From Granulicella mallensis MP5ACTX8 (GTDB taxonomy: Bacteria > Acidobacteriota > Terriglobia > Terriglobales > Acidobacteriaceae), in contig NC_016631.1 in NCBI RefSeq assembly GCF_000178955.2, positions 5,146,001 through 5,210,000 on the forward strand: DNA of 64,000 nt, written 5' to 3'. The translations under genes and the position numbers were made by a program. Numbering within the stretch: position 1 is the first letter of the stretch; every line of letters begins with the position of its first letter. Positions 8,142 through 15,502 of this stretch are shown one piece after another. The notes under the pieces are model-generated. The model worked only from the letters and a program-made list of their open reading frames with translations, had not been told where the DNA came from and did no database searches.

Positions 8142-9269
8142 TTACCTGCCCGCGTGCGGCTTGATGACGCCGTACTCCTTGACCCATTCGACAACGCGGA
8201 TGACGTTGTCTACAGGAGTGCCGGGGACGATGCCGTGTCCGAGGTTGAAGATGTGTCCGGGGCGGCCGTTCGCGAGGTTCAGAACCTCCTGCACACGGTC
8301 GCGGAGAACGTCTTCCGGAGCGAAGAGGGTGATCGGGTCGAGGTTGCCCTGCACCGCGCAACCTGCGCCCGCAGCACGCCAGCCTTCGTCGAGCGGAATG
8401 CGCCAGTCGAGGCCGAGGACGTCTGCCGTGGTCTCGCGCATGGTGGGCAGCAGCGACGCGGTGTCGACACCGAAGTAGATCACCGGAACGCCGAGTGCCT
8501 TGACGCGGCGCACGAGCTCCGTGGTGGGAGCGAGGCAGTACTGGCGATAGTCGCTAACCGAGAGCGCACCAGCCCACGAGTCGAAGATCTGGATGACGTC
8601 CGCGCCCGCTTCGACCTGCTGCTCGGCGTAGGCGACGAGGACCGTGACGAGCTTCTCCATCAGCAGCGCCCAGGTCGCGTCGTGCGAGTACATGATCTTT
8701 TTTGTCTCGACGTAGTTGCGTGAGCTGCCGCCTTCGATCATGTAGCTGGCCAACGTGAAGGGAGCGCCGCAGAAGCCGATGATGCCGAGCGTGTCGCCGT
8801 CGGGGCGAGGCGCGTTGAAGTGCTTGGCGACCTTCTCAATCGCGCTGGCGACGTAGCGTAGATCGTCCGTACGGTCGGTGCGCAGCGCCTGCACGTGCTC
8901 TAACGAGCGCACGGGCGTGTTGACGACGGGGCCTTCCCCGTTGACGAACTCGAAGTCGAGGCCCATGGGAGTAAAGGGCAGCAGAAGGTCGGCAAAGATG
9001 ATCGCCGCATCAACGCCAAGGCGCTCGGCAGCGGTAATCGTGACCTCCGAGGCGATCTCCGGGGTTCGGCAGATGTCGAGCAGCGAGTGATGCTTGCGCA
9101 CAGCCATGTACTCCGGCATGTAGCGTCCGGCCTGACGCAGGAACCACACGGGGGTGCGATCCACGGGCAGGCGCAGACAGGCGCGAACAAAGCGGCTTCC
9201 GCTGGTTTCCGGCAAGGAGGTCTCGGTCTCTAGGGCATGGTTACGTGTGTTTTCGGGCAGATTTTCCAT
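8142..9269 (-). CDS. hemE: Uroporphyrinogen decarboxylase
   Basis: A 375-residue cytoplasmic enzyme that removes the four acetate carboxylates of uroporphyrinogen III to give coproporphyrinogen III. The diagnostic N-terminal signature is PVWFLRQAGRYMPEY. The glycine-rich GFCGAPFTLASYMIEGG segment and the active-site strands IQIFDSWAG and VIYFGVD are also present. The open frame extends upstream to 9470, but the first 67 codons read as non-homologous sequence. ATG 9269 (MENLPEN) gives a length near the family norm, although no strong Shine-Dalgarno site precedes it. It is on the same strand as hemH, 3 kb away. A divergently read secreted protein starts about 125 bases upstream. Confidence 0.93.
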   Translation of the reverse strand: MENLPENTRNHALETETSLPETSGSRFVRACLRLPVDRTPVWFLRQAGRYMPEYMAVRKHHSLLDICRTPEIASEVTITAAERLGVDAAIIFADLLLPFTPMGLDFEFVNGEGPVVNTPVRSLEHVQALRTDRTDDLRYVASAIEKVAKHFNAPRPDGDTLGIIGFCGAPFTLASYMIEGGSSRNYVETKKIMYSHDATWALLMEKLVTVLVAYAEQQVEAGADVIQIFDSWAGALSVSDYRQYCLAPTTELVRRVKALGVPVIYFGVDTASLLPTMRETTADVLGLDWRIPLDEGWRAAGAGCAVQGNLDPITLFAPEDVLRDRVQEVLNLANGRPGHIFNLGHGIVPGTPVDNVIRVVEWVKEYGVIKPHAGR

Positions 9270-9394
9270 GAATGTAGTCAACGTATTAAGGCTAGCACCT
9301 TCAGCGACGATTTCCCCTCGTCCAATCCTGTGGGGATGCCCTGGGCAGCAAAAGTTCATCTGCCGCTGCATACGGCCAGGACTGCCAGGGGTCC

Positions 9395-10435
9395 ATGCGC
9401 TGCACCTATGATGAAGAGGAAGGAACAGTAAGAGAATTGGGGAAATCGATAAACGACCGGATACATCCATTGAAGTCCTGGAAGTCCCAACACAATATCG
9501 CAGTCCTTGCTTTGCTGGGCATCGTGGGGCTGCCTGGCGTACCAGCCAGGGCGCAGACGAGCGTGGCGAAGAAGAGCCCGTTTGTGGGCGCCTATCATCA
9601 TGATGAAGCCGACTCAGCGGAAGACCTTGCGATCCTGCCTGATCGGAAGTTCTGTTTTGAGCTCAGCGATGGCACGGAAGAGCACCTGACCGCCGGGCGA
9701 TGGAAGCCAACCGAACACGGCATCGTTCTTGAAGAGGTGAAGAGGCCATCGAACGGTATCTTCGCTGGAGTGATGCCCCACTGGCAGAGCCAGGAGGAGA
9801 GTTCGGGTCCTGTCAGTGTGAATTTTCTCTTTGATGGCCAATCGCTTGGCAGCCAGGGAACGTTTGTCTTTGGATTCTCGGAAGACGAAGCGCTTCCGAA
9901 AGAGATGCGCCCGGTGTTCGCCGCAACGGCGAATAAATTCAGCGAGCAGTACGCGCTGCCTCCCGTCACAGGTCCAGTTAAGAGCTTTTTTATCGCCTAT
10001 CGAGAACACCCTGAAGGTCCACGCACGCGGTCGCGAATGTATCGGGTACTGCAGTTTCACCTCCCCGAGGTAAAACCGCCCGCAGAACTGAACGATCCAA
10101 CGGCACGCCTGGTTTCGATGGACATCGCGATCGGTTTCGATTCCGAGAGTACGCAGCCGCCTCTGCACTTTAACTCCGAGATCAAGGATGGAGTTCTTTT
10201 CGTCGATGGAGCCAAATTCGGAGACCGCCAGGAATTGCCTGACGAAATGAAGGCGGATTCGCCTGAATGCACAAAACTGATCGAACAAGCCGAAAAAAAG
10301 GTATCCACGGAGCCCGAGCTCATGGAGGATGGCTCCCTGCAGCTTAAGCCGGTCCGCAGCTTCGACCAGGAACTTCATGTCGAGGGTGCGAAGCCGTATT
10401 TCACAACTCCCAGCGACGATAAAACCGCAAAATAA
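9395..10435 (+). CDS. Secreted protein of unknown function
   Basis: An open frame of 346 codons with an export signal: the stretch NIAVLALLGIVGLPGVPARAQ is a hydrophobic core ending in an Ala-x-Ala cleavage site. The mature part is acidic and rich in predicted beta strands, and contains no motif I recognise. Short features include CFELSDGTEEHLTAGRW near the start of the mature part and a Lys/Glu-rich helical segment (CTKLIEQAEKKVSTEPE) near the end. The first ATG (9395) has no good ribosome site. TTG 9437, eleven bases after AGGAA, is an alternative that removes the very acidic n-region and leaves a more normal signal peptide. It lies between divergent hemE and co-directional ppa. Its role is unknown. 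Confidence 0.6.
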   Translation: MRCTYDEEEGTVRELGKSINDRIHPLKSWKSQHNIAVLALLGIVGLPGVPARAQTSVAKKSPFVGAYHHDEADSAEDLAILPDRKFCFELSDGTEEHLTAGRWKPTEHGIVLEEVKRPSNGIFAGVMPHWQSQEESSGPVSVNFLFDGQSLGSQGTFVFGFSEDEALPKEMRPVFAATANKFSEQYALPPVTGPVKSFFIAYREHPEGPRTRSRMYRVLQFHLPEVKPPAELNDPTARLVSMDIAIGFDSESTQPPLHFNSEIKDGVLFVDGAKFGDRQELPDEMKADSPECTKLIEQAEKKVSTEPELMEDGSLQLKPVRSFDQELHVEGAKPYFTTPSDDKTAK

Positions 10436-10568
10436 GCCTCCTTGAGGGGAGTGCACAATCCGGGAATATAGACTATTGTTGGCCCATTTCCGCGTGCGAT
10501 CGCAAAACCCTGTGCGCTGAGTGGCTGTAGTTTTCAAACTTTTGCATCGAGAAGAGAAGCCACACGCT

Positions 10569-11102
10569 ATGACGAATTACCTGACACTGCCCATAGGCCC
10601 TAAATCGCCTGAGCTGGTGAACGCCGTTATCGAGATTCCCCTTGAGGGCATCAGCAAATACGAATACGACAAGGAGCTGCATGTCTTCCGGCTCGATCGC
10701 AACCTCTTTTCGCCGGTCCATTATCCGGGCGACTATGGCTTTATCCCCAGCACCCTGGGAGACGACGGCGATCCGTTGGACGTGCTGGTGCTGGTAGATA
10801 CACCGAGCTTTCCGGGATGCGTGCAGGAAGTGCGCCCCATCGGCGTGCTGGAGATGATCGACCAGGGCCAGGGCGACGAGAAGATTCTCGCCGTGGGTGA
10901 AGGCAATCCCCGCTATAACGACGTGAACGAGTATGCCGACATTTATCCGCACATCCTGAAGGAGATCACCCACTTCTTCTCGATCTACAAGGATTTGGAA
11001 GGCAAGAATGTAGAAGTACGCGGCTGGCGCGATGCGACGTTCGCACGCACCGTCATTCTGAAGGCGCAGCAGAACTACATCGACAAGCACAGCAAGAAGT
11101 AG
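10569..11102 (+). CDS. ppa: Inorganic pyrophosphatase (family I)
   Basis: A 177-residue soluble enzyme that hydrolyses pyrophosphate to phosphate and so drives biosynthetic reactions. The family signature DDGDPLDVLVLV, with three metal-binding aspartates, is present, preceded by HYPGDYGFIPST. The substrate-binding DVNEYADIYPHILKEITHFFSIYK region follows, and the length is normal for bacterial family I. The frame is open upstream to 10521, but ATG 10569 starts at the conserved N-terminus and has an AGAAGAG stretch upstream. A strong hairpin terminator follows the stop, so the gene is probably transcribed alone. Confidence 0.94.
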   Translation: MTNYLTLPIGPKSPELVNAVIEIPLEGISKYEYDKELHVFRLDRNLFSPVHYPGDYGFIPSTLGDDGDPLDVLVLVDTPSFPGCVQEVRPIGVLEMIDQGQGDEKILAVGEGNPRYNDVNEYADIYPHILKEITHFFSIYKDLEGKNVEVRGWRDATFARTVILKAQQNYIDKHSKK

Positions 11103-11114
11103 TGGGTTTGCAGG

Positions 11115-11167
11115 AAACTGGGCGCGTTTTTCTCGGCATACGTTGAGAAGAACGCGCCCAGTTTTTT
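11115..11167 (+). terminator. Intrinsic terminator of ppa
   Basis: AAACTGGGCGCGTT at 11115 pairs with AACGCGCCCAGTTT ending near 11164 and is followed by a T-run. The inner TTCTC/GAGAA bases extend the stem. It starts 13 bases after the ppa stop. Confidence 0.85.
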
Positions 11168-11233
11168 GCTGGCGTGGATTTAGAAAGTGCTGGCGAATCG
11201 GGAACAACAACTTTATCCCCACATCTTGCTCCC

Positions 11234-11490
11234 CCACAGAGACGTCATCCTGAGCGTAGCGCTTCGCGCTTTTTGCGAGGTGCGCCCGTTCGGCTACGCT
11301 CAGGGCCGAAGGACCCCGGGGACTTGATCTCGCCTATGAGGTTGGGATCTTTTCCAGCACGAAGGTCCGGGCTCGAACGCTTGAGGTAGAAAAGGTTCGA
11401 AAGGTGCGGGGCAAGACTACAACCCTCGGGGTCCTTCGACTTCGCGTCCCCAAAAGCCGGGACGCTCCGCTCAGGATGACGCTTCTGTGG
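11234..11490. repeat. Dispersed palindromic element, family A, copy 2 (inverted)
   Basis: This occupies most of the 480-base gap between ppa and the permease gene. Read in reverse complement it matches the element at 7825-8062 block for block, including the terminal GTCATCCTGAGC, the GGACCCCGAGGG segment, TTTTCTACCTCAAGCG, and TTCGTGCTGGAAAAGATC. The two copies are in opposite orientation and enclose hemE, the secreted protein and ppa. Confidence 0.8.
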
Positions 11491-11582
11491 AGAAGGACAG
11501 AAACAAAACGTTATGGGCGCATCGATCTTGATTTCAGTGACTTCCCAATTCGTCAGACACTACCTAGAACACTGAAAAGGCT

Positions 11583-12896
11583 CTAGCTCATGACAGGCAT
11601 GGATGGCGTCTTCGCCTTGCGCCGGACAAACTCCGCGACAGCATAGACCAGGGCTCCGGCGACTCCAACCAACGCAGCGAAGACCAGGGCGGGCAGACCG
11701 AGCACCTGCTCGCTGCGTGCGGTCCATAGAGCAAACGCAATCAACAGCGCGGGACAGATGCCAATAGCAATCGCTCCTGCCATGCCGCCGGGAAGGCAGA
11801 ACGGCCGTGCCAGCGCGGGCTCGCGGTGGCGCAGCACAATAAAGGCGACGAACTCCAGCAACAATGCAGCGCCGTAGAGTACGAGGTCGATCGAGATCAG
11901 GCGCTCGAAGCTGAAGCGCAGTGCCAGCGCCCAGATCGCGGCACAGAACAGGATGCTGATCCAGGGAGCGCCGCGGCGATTTTCGCGAAGGAACAGGCGC
12001 GGCAGCAGGCCGTCTTCAGCCATCGCATAGGGAACGCGCGTGTAGCTCATCATCAGTGGATTGAACATGCCGGCTCCGTTGATCATGCCGCCGAGCACCA
12101 CGGCGAGCCCCAGCGCCGGGCCAACGATGGTGCGAGCTGCATCGGTCCAGGCCCCGGTTGAGAACTGATCGGCTGCGATGCCCGCCAGCCCCACCGCAGC
12201 CAGCGGCAGGATGTACGTGATCGCGACCAGCGTGACCGAGCCCAGCATCGCGAGCGGATAGTTGCGCTGCGGATTGTCGACCTCCTGCGCGACGGTGCTG
12301 GCGTTGTCCCAGCCCATGTAGTTCCAGAGCGCGACCGAGACAGCTCCTCCCATGTCTGCATGGGTGACCGGATGCAGCATGACTCCGGCGCCCTGCCCAT
12401 GCCACCGCCAGAGAGCGACGGCAACCAACACGACGAAGGGCGAGAGCAGAAGGCAAAACATTGCCACGGAGCCCTCGCCGACGGACTTTGCTCCCTTGAG
12501 GTTCCACAGCGCACAGCCAACGATGACGGCCAGGGCCCACAGCGTTCCGCGATAACCTTCGGTCCAGCTCGGAGCGACCCGGCTGAGATACAGCACGAAC
12601 GTCACGGGGTAGAGGGCCATGTCGAAGACGCTTGCAGCGAGCGAGAGCCACGCCTCCTGAAAGCCCCAGAACCGGCCCAGCGCCCGGCGCACCCAGACGT
12701 AATAGCCTCCCTCTTCAGGGATCGCGCTGGCTAGTTCGCCGACCATCAAAGAGGTCGGCAGGCTCCATAGAAAGGGGATGATGGCGAGCAATAGCAGCGC
12801 GCGTCCGTAACCGGCTTTGCCAATAATGTCTTCGAGCCCATAGGGGCCACCCGCAACCATGAAATAGGTTGCGCCGATAAGCGGCAGTAAGCGCAT
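11583..12896 (-). CDS. APC-superfamily permease, polyamine/amino-acid type
   Basis: A 437-residue integral membrane transporter with about twelve hydrophobic helices. The first helix carries FMVAGGPYGLEDIIGKAGYG, and a later helix reads LWNYMGWDNASTVAQEVDNPQRNYP. To my knowledge these motifs are closer to the polyamine-uptake branch (plant PUT/LAT-like proteins) than to ordinary amino-acid permeases, but substrate assignment from motifs is weak. Other APC landmarks are PEEGGYYVWVRRALG after helix 2 and GMFNPLMMSYTRVPYAMAEDGLLP in the region of helix 8. The start ATG 12896 has only a weak ribosome site (AAGAACAAG); an in-frame stop lies 14 codons upstream, so no much longer form is possible. 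It is read towards ppa, with a repeat element between. Confidence 0.85.
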   Translation of the reverse strand: MRLLPLIGATYFMVAGGPYGLEDIIGKAGYGRALLLLAIIPFLWSLPTSLMVGELASAIPEEGGYYVWVRRALGRFWGFQEAWLSLAASVFDMALYPVTFVLYLSRVAPSWTEGYRGTLWALAVIVGCALWNLKGAKSVGEGSVAMFCLLLSPFVVLVAVALWRWHGQGAGVMLHPVTHADMGGAVSVALWNYMGWDNASTVAQEVDNPQRNYPLAMLGSVTLVAITYILPLAAVGLAGIAADQFSTGAWTDAARTIVGPALGLAVVLGGMINGAGMFNPLMMSYTRVPYAMAEDGLLPRLFLRENRRGAPWISILFCAAIWALALRFSFERLISIDLVLYGAALLLEFVAFIVLRHREPALARPFCLPGGMAGAIAIGICPALLIAFALWTARSEQVLGLPALVFAALVGVAGALVYAVAEFVRRKAKTPSMPVMS

Positions 12897-13054
12897 CTTG
12901 TTCTTGCGCGCGATGTTGGCGATAGCCGTAGGCTCCTATCGATGAAATGTGTTTTTACTGTATCGCCAAGTGCCGGGATTCAGAAGGAATCCGTCTTCAG
13001 ATCGTCAGGTTATAGGATCGAAGTGTCCCTGAATTCAACCCTGGAAGAAGACCC

Positions 13055-14041
13055 TTGAACCTCTCTGTGGCCTCGAAGCGAAACTCTCTTTTTACCGCAA
13101 GCCTTCTTTTAGCGGCAATCTTCTCTTCCGGCTCGATTGCCAGTGCCGCAGCGCAACAGCCCAGGGTTGCAGATGGTTTTTCTACCGATTGGGCGAACCT
13201 GAAGATCGATGTCCGTGAACTGGCTCCGCACGTGTATCTGCTGCACGGTTCCGGAGGCAATACGGTGGCGTCGATTGGGCCCGATGGCACTCTGCTGGTG
13301 GACAGCGAGTTTGCCCAGGTTGCGCCGAAGCTCACGGACGCGCTGCAGAAGCTGGGGGCGGGACCGGTGCGGTACGTCGTGAGCACGCATTACCACTCGG
13401 ACCACACCGGAGCGAATGCCGCCTACCACAAGGATGGCGCGGTGATTGTCGCGCAGGAGAACTGCCGCCTTCGCATGATGCAGACGCAGTTCAGCCAGTT
13501 CTGGAACAGGTCTTCCCCGCCGGCTCCTGCGGAGAGCCTTCCGACACTGACGTTCGACCGCAAGCTGACGCTGTTTCTCAATGGCGAGGAGATTGGGGCC
13601 TTTCACAATCAACCGGCGCACACGGACGGCGATGCGATCGTGTACTTTCATCACGCCAACGTCATCCATATGGGCGATGTCTTCGTGAACAATCTTTACC
13701 CGTACATCGACCTGGGTGCGAAGGGACGGATCGACGGTTATTTCCCGGTGATCGACGAGGTACTGGAGAGGATCGACGACCATACGCAGGTCGTCCCCGG
13801 ACATGGCCCGATCGCGACAAAACAGGAGTTGAAGGCCTATCGCGACATGCTGCACACGGTACGCGACCGCGTGGCCGCCCAGATCGCGCAGAACAAGAGC
13901 CTGGAGGAGATTCTGTCCAGCCATCCGACGCGTGAGTTCGACCGGCAGTATGCAACCGATCGTGTAGGCGGCGACGGCTTTACGGTGATGGTCTATCAGA
14001 GCCTGACGGGAAAACGTCTCGATTGGCATCCGGCATCTTGA
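13055..14041 (+). CDS. Secreted MBL-fold metallo-hydrolase
   Basis: A 328-residue protein with a signal peptide (LFTASLLLAAIFSSGSIASAAAQ) and a metallo-beta-lactamase fold. The zinc motif HYHSDH is followed by PAHTDGDA, GDVFVNN and PGHGP, which supply the remaining metal ligands in the expected order. The start is TTG 13055, chosen because GGAAGAAG sits four bases upstream. The fold includes beta-lactamases, lactonases and thioesterase-like enzymes; nothing here fixes the substrate, and beta-lactam hydrolysis should not be assumed. Its stop codon overlaps the probable -35 region of the following tRNA gene. Confidence 0.85.
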   Translation: MNLSVASKRNSLFTASLLLAAIFSSGSIASAAAQQPRVADGFSTDWANLKIDVRELAPHVYLLHGSGGNTVASIGPDGTLLVDSEFAQVAPKLTDALQKLGAGPVRYVVSTHYHSDHTGANAAYHKDGAVIVAQENCRLRMMQTQFSQFWNRSSPPAPAESLPTLTFDRKLTLFLNGEEIGAFHNQPAHTDGDAIVYFHHANVIHMGDVFVNNLYPYIDLGAKGRIDGYFPVIDEVLERIDDHTQVVPGHGPIATKQELKAYRDMLHTVRDRVAAQIAQNKSLEEILSSHPTREFDRQYATDRVGGDGFTVMVYQSLTGKRLDWHPAS

Positions 14042-14068
14042 TCGGGACGCCAAGGCTCAGGCTATAAT
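14038..14068 (+). promoter_or_regulatory. Probable sigma-70 promoter of tRNA-Ser
   Basis: A perfect TATAAT at 14063-14068 lies 21 bases before the tRNA 5' end. TTGATC at 14038-14043 is a reasonable -35 with a 19-base spacer, and overlaps the stop of the MBL gene. Confidence 0.6.
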
Positions 14069-14089
14069 CAAAAGCAGTTCTACCTCGCA

Positions 14090-14182
14090 GGAGAGTTGGC
14101 CGAGTGGCTGAAGGCGGCGGTTTGCTAAACCGTTATAGGATCAAAAGTTCTATCGGGGGTTCGAATCCCCCACTCTCCGCCA
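14090..14182 (+). tRNA. tRNA-Ser (anticodon GCU)
   Basis: The sequence folds as a class II tRNA. The acceptor GGAGAG pairs with CTCTCC, the D-arm contains GGCCGAGTGGCTGAAGGC, and the anticodon stem is CGGTTT-GCT-AAACCG. A long variable arm is formed by TATAGGA and TTCTATC. The T-arm GGGGGTTCGAATCCCCC and an encoded CCA end complete it. The GCU anticodon reads AGC/AGU serine codons. Downstream sequence is a gene-poor stretch and then a biosynthetic cluster, so this is a candidate integration point, although no integrase was found. Confidence 0.97.
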
Positions 14183-14189
14183 GTTTGAT

Positions 14190-14290
14190 GTAGCTGTATC
14201 GAGTCTCTACAAAGATGATGCACAAAAGCCCGCCAATCGCGGGCTTTTGTGCGTCTGGATGTGAGTAGAAGCGGACTGGAGAAGCCTCTG
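14190..14290 (+). repeat. Dispersed terminator-like repeat C, copy 1
   Basis: About 100 bases starting at the GTATCGAGTCTCTACAAAGATG block and containing the perfect hairpin GCACAAAAGCCCGC / GCGGGCTTTTGTGC (14219-14252). The stem carries A-rich and T-rich ends, so it can stop transcription from either side. Here it would terminate the tRNA-Ser transcript. Related copies in the same orientation lie at 28892, 30241 and 39881; similarity extends past the hairpin to the block AGCGG..., ending in CCTCTG. Confidence 0.85.
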
Positions 14291-14590
14291 CTAAAGCAAA
14301 TCTCCTGTAGGTGTATAGCAAAACCACAACACTTTTGGCCGTTTTCCCCAGAAAAACGGTGCTGTAAGCCCGATTCAACTACCCCGTAACAGGAGATTGG
14401 CTCTGACACATTTGAGCCAAAGCGAGCGAAGCTAGCACCCGATTCAACTTCTGCTTGGCTATCAAAACCGCCGATTCGTGGGAGAGATGCGCCATGCAAG
14501 GAAATCCAAGCCCGGGATCTCATACATCTGGAACATCGAGAAACGATCAAGGGCGGAAGGTTCCCTCTTTATGAACAACTTTAGCTTTTG

Positions 14591-14695
14591 AATCGGCACT
14601 ATTCGGAATTTATTGCTCTTATAAAAATCAGCACTATCTGGAATTTATTGCTCTTACGAAAATCAGCACTGCCTGGGATTTATTGCTCTTACGAA
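14591..14695 (+). repeat. Three 35-bp tandem direct repeats
   Basis: Units at 14591-14625, 14626-14660 and 14661-14695 are exactly 35 bases each, joined without spacers, and share AATC(G/A)GCACT, a GGAATTTATT/GGGATTTATT block and TTGCTCTTA. A partial fourth unit (AATCGGCA) follows at about 14700. The units are AT-rich compared with the flanks. They contain no gene. Confidence 0.85.
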
Positions 14696-14728
14696 ACCTC
14701 AATCGGCAGCATGCCATTCCGAAGAATG

Positions 14729-14948
14729 AATCACCATACTACCTGGCATTGGTGGAAAAGGTGTGAGCCCCGGCCAGTGCCAGAGCATTGTCGAGACTAT
14801 GAATGCTCGTGCGCTCGCGAGCTGATTATCGACTAAATTCTGCCCAAAATCCTTCAATTTGCTTTCATCCATACCAGAGCCGACGAGCGTCACTAACGAA
14901 ACGGGAATACTCGCATCATCCTGCTTCAGGATGATGGGCGGATAGCTT
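14729..14948 (-). pseudogene. Decayed fragment of an RND-type efflux permease
   Basis: On the minus strand the segment encodes SYPPIILKQDDASIPVSLV followed by TLVGSGMDESKLKDFGQNLV and DNQLA. This matches the pattern of RND efflux permeases: a PP.I....AS.PV strand, then a (M/L).E..L.D...N.V...L helix before the porter domain. The frame continues into unrelated codons towards 14700 and meets stops further upstream, so only about 60-70 residues survive. There is no start or neighbouring adaptor gene. The call is by eye and moderate. It fits a scar left when this tRNA-proximal region was rearranged. Confidence 0.4.
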
Positions 14949-15502
14949 TTCAGCCTTCCGGGCCACCTTATTACATTGGGAACAAATTGTTACGGGCGGA
15001 ACATTATGCGCGAATCTTTATTGCGGCTTTACCCGATTCATGCCAATATCTATTTGAGCACTACTAACAATCAACACTAACAATTCTCCTGGCTAGTCGA
15101 CTGCTGAAGTTCGAGCGCTTCCCCTCGAGGGTCTACTCGCTACGTTTCTGAAGCAGATCGTTCTAGTTGAGCCGATCTACGCGCCGATCCCATGTTAAGG
15201 ACCGGCCTCAGGGAACAGTAGATCAGTACCTTTTCGATTTTTTGGGGGATGATGTTGGGGCACGAGTTTCTCATACTCGCAGATAGGAGCAATCGAGGCG
15301 GGACTTCCGCCAGTTCGATTTTTTCGGCTGCCTCCTCAATCGAAGCCTCTGCCCCATCTCCTCATACAAATTATCAGGGCCCTGTCGAACAGTTCGCTAC
15401 TTCTCTTGCGACGGAGAGTCCTCCACGACAACAGGACGCTTTCTGCCTCGCACGAACCATGGCCATATTTTCTGGAACAACTACCCCCTTGAGAGTTACG
15501 GG
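14949..15502. other. Gene-free leader upstream of the NRPS cluster
   Basis: About 550 bases with no convincing gene. The stretch 15000-15110 is AT-richer than its surroundings and contains the imperfect direct repeat ACTAACAATC/ACTAACAATT. An 87-codon open frame at 15249-15512 overlaps the NRPS start in another frame, lacks a ribosome site and has low-complexity Ser/Ala composition, so it is not called. The cluster promoter probably lies here, but no clear -10/-35 pair was found. Confidence 0.5.

Noticed and set aside
9270..9470. N-terminal extension of HemE
   Set aside because: The 67 extra codons look unrelated to the family, and the normal family length begins at ATG 9269.
13055..14041. 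Beta-lactamase resistance gene
   Set aside because: The MBL fold is clear, but nothing distinguishes a beta-lactamase from the many other hydrolases of this fold.
14133..14550. Minus-strand frames across tRNA-Ser and the repeat C hairpin
   Set aside because: They read through a structural RNA gene and a terminator; the recurring QKPAIGGLL-type peptide is the translation of the repeat itself.
14591..14695. CRISPR array
   Set aside because: The three 35-bp units are contiguous with no spacers, and no cas gene is in the window.
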